Positions 44,128-53,351 of a stretch of DNA of 64,000 nucleotides are shown piece by piece. The notes below the pieces were generated by a model that had not been told where the DNA came from, searched no databases, and saw nothing but the letters and a program-made list of their open reading frames with translations. Each line of letters opens with the position of its first letter. The stretch's first letter is position 1. Source of the stretch: Cloacimonetes bacterium UBA6097 (lineage in GTDB: Bacteria > Cloacimonadota > Cloacimonadia > Cloacimonadales > Cloacimonadaceae); assembly GCA_002435865.1 (NCBI GenBank), contig DIWV01000007.1:53611-117610 (forward strand), written 5' to 3'. Made by a program: the position numbers and the translations under genes.

Positions 44128-44744
44128 CCATTAAGCTTTACTTTCCCTATTTTACCACAGAGACACAGAGAAAAAGAAGAGAAAAGTATTTGTAATTCAA
44201 ATCAAGTCACTTTCAATCTTCCCTAATAACATTATTTCCGTGTGTTTCGTGAATTTCGTGTTCTTAATCCTTTCTTGTTTCCTTCTTAGTATCTTCAGTA
44301 TATTTGCAGCATAGTTTCTGTATACTTACAGTATAGTTTCTGTATACTCAGATACAGAAACTATGCTGTAAATATACTGTGAAGATACTGTGAATATATA
44401 TTGGATTTATTGAAGTGAATAAGAGGAAAAAGAGGACTAAGGATTGTAGCAACATATAAACGTAGTGACATGCGTCCCGCATGTCAACTATCGTACAGGC
44501 GAGGACGCCTGTACCTACACCATACACCTGTAGCTACATATAAATGTAGTGACATGCGTCCCGCATGTCAATCTCAAAGCGTCCCGCATGTCTGATTTCG
44601 TATCTTGGCAAAGTCCATAATTCCCTTGAGAAAAGTTATCCAATTTAACTTTCACCGGAATTATGTACTCCCGCAAGCCTGATTTGTAATATTCTGAAGT
44701 CCGTTTTGCCTTTAGCTTGGATTTAAAGAATTGTACAAAGGGCG
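44128..44744. repeat. Intergenic repeat field (three repeat families)
   Basis: No gene was found. (1) CACAGAGACACAGAG at about 44157 and GTGTTTCGTGAATTTCGTG at about 44242, which look like degraded dispersed repeats. (2) The AGTTTCTGTATAC palindromic block at 44307-44368. (3) GACATGCG-TCC-CGCATGTC at 44467-44485 and again at 44551-44569, each preceded by TGTAGT or CGTAGT, with the hairpin GTACAGGCG-AGGA-CGCCTGTAC (44493-44514) between them and a partial third copy ending near 44591. Confidence 0.8.
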
Positions 44745-46886
44745 TTATTCGTTATGTTGTTGCTCTGCCAGAATTTGTTTTACAACCAGAGAAAGTGTAT
44801 CGGGCAGGACAGGTTTCAGGAGTAATTTATTGATGCCGAGGTCTCGGCAGTTTTGCTGGATAGTAGTATCAGTATATCCTGAATAGATAATGATTGGCAG
44901 GTCAGGTTTAATCTGCCTGATTTTTTCTGCTAACTGGATGCCGTTTAATCCCGGCATGGAAATATCGGCAATAAGCAGGTCACAATCAGCAGTGCCATCC
45001 AGAAATTTGTTATAAACACTACTGCTGTCATTAAAGGCAGTAACACTATAACCTGCATCAGTCAGTGATTCCTCGAACAGAGCAGTTAATGACACTTCAT
45101 CATCAATAAAATAGAGCTTTGCGGGTATAAAATCGGCTTCCAGGATTGCTTCCGGTTCTTCAAATTCTCTTAATGTGGTTACCGGCAGAAATACTTTAAC
45201 AGTAGTTCCATGCTCTACAACGCTGTTTATATTGATATATCCGCCGTTTCCGCTAACAATACCGTGAACAATGGAAAGCCCAAGCCCTGTACCTTCTCCG
45301 GGAGCCTTTGTACTGAAATAGGGGTCAAATATTCTATCTAAAATTTCCTGTGGAATACCCGAACCTGTATCCCTTACAGATATGCAGACATAATTACGGT
45401 TTGCGTCTGCGTTTGGAACGATAGCCTGCACTTCACTACCGCTCATATCAAAAAGTTCTATATCTATAGTTCCGCCCTGATATCTCATGGCATGATAGGA
45501 ATTGGATGAAACATTAAGAACAACCTGCAGCATTTCTGTAGGGTCTGCCAAAACGTAAGCTTCAGAGCGAAGGTCAGTATTAACTGTGATAGATGTAGGA
45601 ATCGTATGTTCCAGCATAGCGATTGTTTCCTGAACCATAGTCTTCATGTAAACAGGCTGGACATTTTTTTCGGTCGACCTTGTGAAAGTCAGTATCTTTT
45701 CAATCAGCTTCTTGGCTCTGAAACAAGCCATCATAGCTTCATCAAGATTATTGCGGACTTCAGATTGACCTTCTGCCTTGGCAGAAGCCAGGGAAATATA
45801 TCCCGAAATTATTGTAATTATATTATTAAAATCATGTGCTATCCCGCCTGCCATAGTTCCGATTGATTCCATCTTCTGAGCCTGGCGCAGCATGTTTTCC
45901 GTTTTCCTCCGCTCTTCCACTTCATTGCGCAGCAGCTGGTTTTGCTCAAAAAAACGTTTTATCAGGTTGGCAATTTCTCCGAATTCATTATTGGTTATAC
46001 TCAAAGGTACAATAATCTCAGGATTGCCATATTTAAGACTGTTGGATATCATCAGCAAGGGAGCACGAATCCAGATATAAAGCAAAGCAAACTGCAAGAT
46101 CAAAAATGCCAATGTAAACCCCAGTATTCCCAGCAGCATTTGCTTTCCAAGTGATTGCCACTGCTCAATAAAAGGATTATTACTGCTAAAACGCAGCCAG
46201 GCTACAGGTTTGTTATCCCAGCCTTGTAGGGGTATAGACAGATTCACATTGAAATTAGGATTGATAGTCTGCGACGAAGGTTCTGAAGTGTAAAAAGTAA
46301 TGTTGTAATCTAATGTTTGTGAAAAATCCTCAAGATACGAAACGCTCCACAGTTTTCCAAACAATAAGAATCCACCGGGTTCACTAATACGCGATGAATC
46401 CGAAGACGCATGGATTGTAGAAGCCCCTATCTGTAAGAATTGCTGCTGCCACGGCTCAGTGAAATACTTACGTTTCTCCTGATAAAGGGTATAAAAAAAA
46501 TCGGGGGGTAAACGGAAGTTATTAAATAAAGGTTGATTTGGCGAGCTTGTGCTGTAAATGATAATGCCTGATGTATCATAAACCTGAATAAAATCAAGGT
46601 CATTTTTAGTCAGGATTCGGGGTAAGTTATTTTGCGCCCATTGTTGAGAACGGCTTTTTGTAAAATACAATAAGCCGTCCTCAATAGAGTTATCATCTAT
46701 TAAACGCATGACATTGTTCTTTTTTATCTCAATGAATGCGTTAATAATCTGTCTGCGTTGTAAGGCTTCTGCCTGACTGTATAATCTCCCTTCCTGTTTT
46801 TTAATCTGAAAGAAGAGATATATTAAAGCACTAAAAGATACAGAGACGATTAGAAACAGAACTACTAATCGTTGAGTTATCTTCAT
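44745..46886 (-). CDS. Hybrid sensor histidine kinase / response regulator
   Basis: A 713-residue membrane sensor. It has a first helix (residues 8-26), a periplasmic sensing domain (27-240), a second helix (about 248-272), a short HAMP-like and coiled linker, a HisKA domain with the phospho-His in GGIAHDFNNI (about residue 350), a HATPase domain (NVSSNSYHAM, DTGSGIP, GEGTGLGLSI), and a C-terminal receiver domain (IDDEV ... LIADISMPGLNG). It is the last gene of the pilus operon. A REC-only regulator in the same cluster (52419-53288) could be its partner; this is inference. Confidence 0.9.
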   Translation of the reverse strand: MKITQRLVVLFLIVSVSFSALIYLFFQIKKQEGRLYSQAEALQRRQIINAFIEIKKNNVMRLIDDNSIEDGLLYFTKSRSQQWAQNNLPRILTKNDLDFIQVYDTSGIIIYSTSSPNQPLFNNFRLPPDFFYTLYQEKRKYFTEPWQQQFLQIGASTIHASSDSSRISEPGGFLLFGKLWSVSYLEDFSQTLDYNITFYTSEPSSQTINPNFNVNLSIPLQGWDNKPVAWLRFSSNNPFIEQWQSLGKQMLLGILGFTLAFLILQFALLYIWIRAPLLMISNSLKYGNPEIIVPLSITNNEFGEIANLIKRFFEQNQLLRNEVEERRKTENMLRQAQKMESIGTMAGGIAHDFNNIITIISGYISLASAKAEGQSEVRNNLDEAMMACFRAKKLIEKILTFTRSTEKNVQPVYMKTMVQETIAMLEHTIPTSITVNTDLRSEAYVLADPTEMLQVVLNVSSNSYHAMRYQGGTIDIELFDMSGSEVQAIVPNADANRNYVCISVRDTGSGIPQEILDRIFDPYFSTKAPGEGTGLGLSIVHGIVSGNGGYININSVVEHGTTVKVFLPVTTLREFEEPEAILEADFIPAKLYFIDDEVSLTALFEESLTDAGYSVTAFNDSSSVYNKFLDGTADCDLLIADISMPGLNGIQLAEKIRQIKPDLPIIIYSGYTDTTIQQNCRDLGINKLLLKPVLPDTLSLVVKQILAEQQHNE

Positions 46887-46914
46887 TCAAAACTACAAGG
46901 TTAAAATAATCAGC

Positions 46915-48045
46915 TTATTTCCTGGCTTTCATCCTTGTGATGGCGTTATCAATGATATCTGCCTTGATGATAATAACTAATTCTCTTTCCTTCTTTTCAA
47001 CCTTGAAGTATCCGGTTAAATACCTGATGCCAAAAACCCACCAGGGCAAATCTCTAAGCAATGGTATACCGGCTCTGGTTTTAAGTTCATCTGTACTGTA
47101 CAATCCACCAATAACAGTCTCCTCGCCATTATACATAATTATATCTGTGCTTGAGGTGTTTTTATTAATGATTGTACTAATCGTTCCGGGAGTTGCAGAA
47201 CTGCGCTCCACATTTGTTATAAGATGAACAACTTCAATGCTGTCTTCAGAGGTCAGGATGGTTGGTTCGACATTCATTATAACACCGGTAGAGAAAAACT
47301 TATCTGTTGTATTGCCGGCGTCGTCTACGGACTTAATAGATATGTCCTGACCTACCTGAATGAATCCCTTTTTGCCTGAACTTACAGTAACAGAAGGTTT
47401 GGCAATAACTGTGCCCAATTCATTGGATTCAATCACATTCAGCATAGCATCTACATCAATTGTCGTTCCTTCAAGGGCTGAAATATTATTTAAATTTGTA
47501 CTTCTGGTGCCGCTGATATCCAGAACAGGACTTGGCACGTAGTTTGATGTATTAAAATTAATTGCAGCATTGACTTTGCCATTGAATAAGGTGGACCAGT
47601 CAATACCAAGAGATTTCAGGTAAGCCTTGTCGCAAGTGAAGGCAACAGCACTTATGCGTACCTGTTTGGTATTGATTTCGCTCTGAATCATGGGTTTTAG
47701 CATATCATCTTTTGATATACCTGAATCTTTGGATTTTGTAATAATGGCACCAACAGTCTCTTCGATTATCAGTCCTTTTTTCAGGGTTATCATTTCTAAA
47801 GCTCTTCTCCAGGTAAGATTGTGAATCGGTATACCAATCGGTTCATTAATCGGACTGAGGTTAATAATCTTTTTACGGTCATACTTCCAAGAGAAAGTTT
47901 CTAAAATCTGCAGAGCATCATTGTAATTGGTAGTCTCCAGAAAAGAAACAGTTTCCTGTTCCAATCTTTTCTGATTATCAGCCTGGCCCAAAAGTGCACT
48001 CACCGAAACCAGAACTAGCAATAGGATAATTAAATATTTATTCAT
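46915..48045 (-). CDS. Short secretin (PilQ/GspD-like)
   Basis: A 376-residue outer-membrane channel protein with a signal peptide (MNKYLIILLLVLVSVSALLGQ), an N0/STN-like domain (about 40-115; IPIHNLTWRRALEMITLKKG) and the secretin domain (about 130-370), including KPSVTVSSGKKGFIQVGQ, VIMNVEPTIL and the closing GIPLLRDLPWWVFGIRYLTG. Most PilQ or GspD proteins exceed 600 residues, so the periplasmic N1-N3 or AMIN domains are reduced. It forms the exit gate for the pilus or secreted proteins. Confidence 0.85.
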   Translation of the reverse strand: MNKYLIILLLVLVSVSALLGQADNQKRLEQETVSFLETTNYNDALQILETFSWKYDRKKIINLSPINEPIGIPIHNLTWRRALEMITLKKGLIIEETVGAIITKSKDSGISKDDMLKPMIQSEINTKQVRISAVAFTCDKAYLKSLGIDWSTLFNGKVNAAINFNTSNYVPSPVLDISGTRSTNLNNISALEGTTIDVDAMLNVIESNELGTVIAKPSVTVSSGKKGFIQVGQDISIKSVDDAGNTTDKFFSTGVIMNVEPTILTSEDSIEVVHLITNVERSSATPGTISTIINKNTSSTDIIMYNGEETVIGGLYSTDELKTRAGIPLLRDLPWWVFGIRYLTGYFKVEKKERELVIIIKADIIDNAITRMKARK

Positions 48046-48081
48046 GAATTCTCCTTATTTAAAATGGTATCATTCTATGTC

Positions 48082-48942
48082 TTATTTTGTTTTTTGCATG
48101 AACAGAGTTTTATCTTCTGTTGAACCATACTGATTCAACCTGAATACAATCTTTTCCTGTTTAGGGTCAATAGAATACAGATAACCATAGGCAACAGGGT
48201 CACCAACTGCCAGAATGTGAATAATTCCCCTTTCATCTCTCAGGAAGGCACGAGTCTCAGTAATACCAACTATCAATGCTTTATCAATTCTGACCAGATT
48301 TGGATCAATATCTGTTTCGGGAGGATTATCATAAATTTTGGGTCTGAAAGATACATAAGAAGAAGAATATGGTTTTACTTCTTTCTCTTTAACTGTACCG
48401 ATTTCAGCTCCGTCAGGAGAAAAATGAGTTTTAAGAACAAGTGAAAATTGGACTGTATCGCATACATGCGGCATATATTCCGCTACTGTAACATCCTCAA
48501 TGGTCAGCAGAGGACGCTGATACTCAAGGTTTTTTATAAAATTAGTTGCTACAATGAAATCAGATTTACCTGATACTATGTATTCATTCCAGTTAGAATC
48601 CGCAGCTTTTTTGGATGACAGCGAAAAGTCGTAGTTAATATTCTTCTTCATCCATTTAAGCAGCTGCAGGAAATAATTATAAGTCATAGCAGGAGTATCA
48701 GTCTGGGCAAGAACCTTGCTTTGCAAAGAAATCATAAGCTTTAATTCTTCAAAGCTTCTTTCAATTTCTGCCCTTTGCGCAAGCATCTTATCCAATTTTT
48801 CGATTTCTGCAGTTAAATCTTTGTTTTTTCCATCAATCAGGTTTTTCTGCTTGGTTAAACGATTAGCGAAATAATATCCTGAACCAACTACTAAAGCCAG
48901 GACTATGCCGATAACAGTAGTATTTCTTTGTGTATTAGTCAT
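48082..48942 (-). CDS. PilO-PilP-like fusion, pilus alignment protein
   Basis: A 286-residue inner-membrane protein. A single N-terminal helix (IGIVLALVVGSGYYFA) is followed by a coiled coil (residues 30-75), a PilO-like ferredoxin-fold region (80-180) and a small C-terminal beta domain (about 215-280) with PilP-like features (ALIVGITETRAFLRDERG; VGDPVAYGYLYSID). In standard systems PilO and PilP are separate and bridge PilMN to PilQ; here one chain seems to do both. The assignment rests on position between the PilMN-like and secretin genes and on topology rather than strong motifs. Confidence 0.65.
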   Translation of the reverse strand: MTNTQRNTTVIGIVLALVVGSGYYFANRLTKQKNLIDGKNKDLTAEIEKLDKMLAQRAEIERSFEELKLMISLQSKVLAQTDTPAMTYNYFLQLLKWMKKNINYDFSLSSKKAADSNWNEYIVSGKSDFIVATNFIKNLEYQRPLLTIEDVTVAEYMPHVCDTVQFSLVLKTHFSPDGAEIGTVKEKEVKPYSSSYVSFRPKIYDNPPETDIDPNLVRIDKALIVGITETRAFLRDERGIIHILAVGDPVAYGYLYSIDPKQEKIVFRLNQYGSTEDKTLFMQKTK

Positions 48943-48998
48943 CTCTACCTCATCTTCCTATTAATTCGGATAATGAATTAGTTTTTATTGGATTAAAT

Positions 48999-51149
48999 TT
49001 AAAGTTCTTCATTTAACAATTCCCTTGCGGTTTTGGCACACTGGTGTTGGGAATAATCCCGAACTATTTCATTCCATTTATCTTTAGCGTTTTTTATATC
49101 CTTCGTATCCCGGTATACAACTCCTGAAAGCAACAAAGTATAGGGATACAAAGTATCGCGATTTTTATATAAAGGTTCTAACCATAAAAAGGTTTTTTCA
49201 TATTGTCTGTTTTGCCATGCCCTATATGCTAAATACCAGCGAACGTATGACTTTAGGACTGTGTTTGGATAATTGTTGATAAATTTAACACCCAGGTCTA
49301 TCATTTGCCAGTCATTTTTTGCATTAAAAGCTGTTACAATATCTTTATAAGCTTTTACCATCGGATCATTATTTTCTGCTATAAGGCTTTTTGCCGGATA
49401 GGGAATATCGATTAAACTGGAACGAACAACTACTTTATCATCGGTTTTAGGCGTTACGGCTGATTTAACTATAGTCTTTGCCTGTGATGTCATAGTGGGA
49501 TTTTTATAATCCACTGATGTTTCAACTCCCTTATCCAATGAAGTCTTTTCTTTTTCTTCCTGGTATTTTCTCAGTTCTTCAGCATCAGCCTCCATCATCT
49601 TATACCAATCTACTTGCGGATAATCATAGGTAATTTCAAAATCCCATACGGTAAAGGAACGGATTTTCCTGTATTTTGCACTCAGTATCTGGCCATTGGG
49701 GAACAGATTGGAGAAATATACTATATTAGGCCTGAAAGTAGTAACACCTGTTACCTTGAATCCAGTTCCTTCCTGACGAAGGTTTTTAATCCAACTAGTA
49801 GGATGATTTTGGAAACTGTTGTTAAGTTTGGTTATAATCTCTGTCCAGGGATTTTTACCAACCAATAAAGACTTGATTGTCTCAATATTGGCAGCTTGCT
49901 GTTCAATTGCCCGTGACATAGCTAGCATTGATTCAGCCTGCTGTTTCTTATCAAGAAACTCTGCACTAAGTCGCTTATTCAGCGCTTCACCTGCAACTAT
50001 GTCATATTTAAGTTGCTTTAAGGTTAAAGTAAGGTATAGTGAAGCAATAAAAAGGACAGCCAGAATCAGGTAACCGTGCCAGGCAATCTTAAACACTTTC
50101 TGGCCTTCAATAATATAAGAAGGCAGGAAATTTGTTTTAATCGTGTCTGGGTTATCCATAGTCAGAGTTTTCCAGGCTAAGGCTATAGGTAATATAAATC
50201 TGGCTATAAAGTGAGAATCATAAACCTGGGCAGTTTCTGTATCAAGAAACAGAGCATCCAAATGTATGAAATCAATTATTGTGTTTGGTAATTGTGTGCG
50301 CAGATACTCAACTGATTCAATAAAACAATTATCACCGCAAACATAAAGGTTTTCAGGGTCTGAAATATGAGCTTCGTCAAGTGCTAATGATAACTTTGAA
50401 TAAATCACATCAATTTCTGGTTGAGGTTGTGTAACATTAATGGGAAGAGAAAATGTCCATTTGTTACCCTCAAACATCAATGCACGGCGATATTCGTTAC
50501 CAAGATACAAAACCATACTTGTTTCTTTTGAATCTGCGGGTACCTGGGAAATGAACAGATTCGCCAGGGCTGTCTCATTGGAATCAGCCAGTTGGTAATA
50601 ATACTTTGCCCTTTGTGTGGCTCTGTAAGTTTCAAGGATATCCAAAATCTGGTTCACGCCATGATGTATCCATAATTCCGGCTGGTCATTAACAGATACA
50701 ACAGAATTTTGCCAGCGTCCCGATTTATACTCACTATGCGGGATATTTTCTTTAGTAAGTTTCGTTTTTTGCTTTTGCGAAATATCAGGACGGTTAATGT
50801 TTAATTTTACAAAATGCTCATCATAGGCATTAATTGCAATAATACCCTGATCCAAAGAATATGATTGGAATAGTGCCTCATATGGTTGAGTTCTGAGAGA
50901 AGCCATACTATCCTGTGAAAAATCATCAAGATTTAGTTCCCCCGGAGCATTGCTGTCAGGCATTATCGAATCGAGATTGGATTCAGAATCATCTGAAGCC
51001 TCTGCAACATGCTGGTAAAGTGACTGGCTTAGTTCTACCTGTTCCAGTGCATGCAGAGAAACCTGATGTCCGTCTCGCGTCAGATAAGCAAGCTTTAAGC
51101 TTACTCCATCTTCTGCAATACCGTAGGCTGTTTTTTTCTGTTTGGCCAT
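48999..51149 (-). CDS. PilM-PilN fusion with C-terminal TPR-like domain
   Basis: A 716-residue protein with three parts. Residues 1-340 are cytoplasmic and PilM-like (AYGIAEDGVSLKLAYL at the start; MVLYLGNEYRRALMFEG). A membrane helix follows (YLILAVLFIASLYLTLTL, about 355-373), then a coiled coil and PilN-like domain (WTEIITKLNNSF ... VTGVTTFRPNIVYF; to about 530). Residues 600-716 are a helical, TPR-like region (MVKAYKDIVTAFNAKNDWQMI; KDKWNEIVRDYSQHQCAKTA). It would tie the cytoplasmic platform to the periplasmic PilOP-like partner. The fusion gives the same order as pilM-pilN in other bacteria. Confidence 0.7.
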   Translation of the reverse strand: MAKQKKTAYGIAEDGVSLKLAYLTRDGHQVSLHALEQVELSQSLYQHVAEASDDSESNLDSIMPDSNAPGELNLDDFSQDSMASLRTQPYEALFQSYSLDQGIIAINAYDEHFVKLNINRPDISQKQKTKLTKENIPHSEYKSGRWQNSVVSVNDQPELWIHHGVNQILDILETYRATQRAKYYYQLADSNETALANLFISQVPADSKETSMVLYLGNEYRRALMFEGNKWTFSLPINVTQPQPEIDVIYSKLSLALDEAHISDPENLYVCGDNCFIESVEYLRTQLPNTIIDFIHLDALFLDTETAQVYDSHFIARFILPIALAWKTLTMDNPDTIKTNFLPSYIIEGQKVFKIAWHGYLILAVLFIASLYLTLTLKQLKYDIVAGEALNKRLSAEFLDKKQQAESMLAMSRAIEQQAANIETIKSLLVGKNPWTEIITKLNNSFQNHPTSWIKNLRQEGTGFKVTGVTTFRPNIVYFSNLFPNGQILSAKYRKIRSFTVWDFEITYDYPQVDWYKMMEADAEELRKYQEEKEKTSLDKGVETSVDYKNPTMTSQAKTIVKSAVTPKTDDKVVVRSSLIDIPYPAKSLIAENNDPMVKAYKDIVTAFNAKNDWQMIDLGVKFINNYPNTVLKSYVRWYLAYRAWQNRQYEKTFLWLEPLYKNRDTLYPYTLLLSGVVYRDTKDIKNAKDKWNEIVRDYSQHQCAKTARELLNEEL

Positions 51150-51201
51150 TAAAACCTCGCTATTATACTATTTATTCAAGTTACTAACCTAATAAAAATC
51201 A

Positions 51202-52416
51202 TTATACAGGAGACGATAGCAACTGCATCATGCGATTTTTATTATTGGCAAAATTCATAGCGGTCCGATTTGATATAGTCCCGCTTTTATATAATCTCTG
51301 AAGATCTTGTTCCAGAGTAGTCATACCCAATTTACGACCTTCAATCATCATCTGATAGACCTCTCCAATGTTTTTATTTCTTATTGCTGCCTGGACAGAA
51401 CTATCAACACTCAATATCTCCTTGGCTAAAGTCATTTTATTATCAACTGTCGGAACCAGTTTTTGTGAGATAATAACGGTTAGAACATCAGCTAAACGGT
51501 TACGTATTCTTTCCTGTTCCTCAGGAGGAAATTCTGCTACTATTCTGTGAATACTGTCTATTGCAGAGCTTGTATGCAGGGTCGTAAACGTTTTATGTCC
51601 GCTATCAGTAATTTCCAAAACTGTTGCAATCGTTTTAGGATCACGCATTTCTCCTACCATAATCACATCAGGGTCTTGCCTTAAAGCCTGAATCGCTCCT
51701 TCCTGAAAAGAATTGACGTCTACACCAACCTCTCTGTGCCGCACTATACTCAATCTGGACTCATGGATATATTCAATCGGATGGGCAATAATAACGATAT
51801 GAGATTGGTTGTTTCTGTTATTCATATCGATAATTGCATCCAAAGTTGTGCTTTTTCCGGAACCGGTAATGCCGGTAACCATTATCAAACCTACTTTTTC
51901 ATAGCGTAAATCCATCCTGTCCAAAATAGGTTTTGGTATCCCCAGGCTTTCCATTGAGAATATCTTTTCGTTAATTCTTCTGAAGTTTACGGCTGGATAT
52001 TCCCTGTCATAATAGACTGTTGTACGGAATCTGTGATACTCATTATTCTCATCGATATTGGAGGAAAAGTCAACACTTCTGCTGATATGCAGGATTTTTT
52101 TCTGATAGGGATTAAGCCATGCCAGGATAAGAGCGGAAGTCTCTATATTGTCATACTTTCCGTATTCCAGCACAGGTTTCTTAAATCCGTATATCCTCAG
52201 CCATATTTGTCCACCACATCCTGGTGCTCCCATATCTAAGTCTGAAGCATTGGCAGCTCTCATCTTGACGAGGAAGCCTTTTAATATCTGATAAGCTTCT
52301 TCCTGGTGTTCCGGATGATTTTTATACCATTCATCAATAGTATCACACAGTTCTGTTCCAGTCGATGAATGAGCTTTTATAGTTGCTTTGAGTTCATTAG
52401 TAAAGCTTAAAGGCAT
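51202..52416 (-). CDS. pilT: PilT-like type IV pilus retraction ATPase
   Basis: A 404-residue hexameric ATPase of the GspE/PilT superfamily, PilT-like in length and end: Walker A GITGSGKST (182-190), Walker B DPDVIMVGEMRD (249-259), and the His box TTLHTSS (278-284). One feature stands out: the aspartate-box EDPIE of PilT reads AHPIE here (211-215). The N-terminal region (about 60-130) contains a motif MGAPGCGGQIWLRI rather than the usual GSDLHL. It lies 2 bases after the REC-cNMP regulator. Confidence 0.87.
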   Translation of the reverse strand: MPLSFTNELKATIKAHSSTGTELCDTIDEWYKNHPEHQEEAYQILKGFLVKMRAANASDLDMGAPGCGGQIWLRIYGFKKPVLEYGKYDNIETSALILAWLNPYQKKILHISRSVDFSSNIDENNEYHRFRTTVYYDREYPAVNFRRINEKIFSMESLGIPKPILDRMDLRYEKVGLIMVTGITGSGKSTTLDAIIDMNNRNNQSHIVIIAHPIEYIHESRLSIVRHREVGVDVNSFQEGAIQALRQDPDVIMVGEMRDPKTIATVLEITDSGHKTFTTLHTSSAIDSIHRIVAEFPPEEQERIRNRLADVLTVIISQKLVPTVDNKMTLAKEILSVDSSVQAAIRNKNIGEVYQMMIEGRKLGMTTLEQDLQRLYKSGTISNRTAMNFANNKNRMMQLLSSPV

Positions 52417-52418
52417 AA

Positions 52419-53288
52419 TTAATCCTGATTAGAATTTAGGTCATAAGTTGAGTAACCCGGTGACATACCAATTTTAACTACAGCTTTACGCCATTTAAAA
52501 TATAAACAATGTATCAGGTTTATCATAAAGCGTTTAATCAGGCTTTCATCATGATACGTAAAGTATTCTAACAGTTTTTTGCGGCTGAAATGCTTGATTT
52601 GTGAATCTGTTTCGACAATTAAATCAGTAAATACAGAATTAGAACCTATAAAGGTCTCTTCTCCCCACAAATCCCCGGGCCGCAGAATATCTACCTGAAT
52701 TCCATTGTATTGAACAGAAACTCTTCCACTTTCCACCCAAATCATTGCTCCCAGTTGGTCATTTAGGAGTACTTTTTCATTGGCAGTATACTGAACCAGT
52801 GTTCCAATCTGCTGAAATTCCCTCTGCTGGTCCGGATTAAACCCCTTGAGTAGTAATAAATCAATAAGCTCTTTAGATATTTCCAAAGAAGCAGGTGATA
52901 TTGTACCTACTTCTTCAGTCTCTTCACTGTGTATTAAAGCTCTATCAACTGTTTTTTCCAACTCCATGGAATCGAGCGGCTTAACCAGATAATGAAAAGC
53001 TCCCTTAATTAGTGCACCTGCAGCTGCATCTATGCTTGAATTATCAGTAGTTAATATAATTACCGCAAGAGGTTGGATTTCCTTAATTCTCGTCATCAAT
53101 TCCAATCCGTCCAGACGTGGTGTAAAGATATCAATGATGTACAGGTCAAAAAGCTGCATCTCTACTTTGTCCAAAGCATCCTGTCCATCTTCTGCTATCA
53201 CAACCTGATGATTAAGATCGGTCAGAAACTGATAAAGAAAATCACGGACGTTTTGTTCACTATCTACTACAAGAATTCGCTTATCCAT
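52419..53288 (-). CDS. Response regulator with C-terminal cyclic-nucleotide-binding-like domain
   Basis: A 289-residue protein with a receiver domain (1-120; VVDSEQ acidic pocket, phospho-acceptor D53 in YIIDIFTPRLDG, conserved Thr and Lys in TTDN and LVKPL) and a cNMP-like domain (about 155-265; AMIWVESGRVSVQYNG and PGDLWGEETFIG). The cAMP-binding Arg expected after GE-xL is not obvious, so it may sense something else or none. No DNA-binding helix-turn-helix was recognised. Between the pilin and pilT-like genes, it probably controls pilus activity. Confidence 0.82.
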   Translation of the reverse strand: MDKRILVVDSEQNVRDFLYQFLTDLNHQVVIAEDGQDALDKVEMQLFDLYIIDIFTPRLDGLELMTRIKEIQPLAVIILTTDNSSIDAAAGALIKGAFHYLVKPLDSMELEKTVDRALIHSEETEEVGTISPASLEISKELIDLLLLKGFNPDQQREFQQIGTLVQYTANEKVLLNDQLGAMIWVESGRVSVQYNGIQVDILRPGDLWGEETFIGSNSVFTDLIVETDSQIKHFSRKKLLEYFTYHDESLIKRFMINLIHCLYFKWRKAVVKIGMSPGYSTYDLNSNQD

Positions 53289-53351
53289 CCATTTACCTCT
53301 TTTTAAATCTAAGGAACTTATATTCCTGTTCTGCTTATCAAACTCGATGTA

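Noticed and set aside
46490..46512. A8 and G6 runs in the histidine kinase gene as a second phase-variation site
   Set aside because: The frame is intact through both runs, and they are short for slippage-driven switching.
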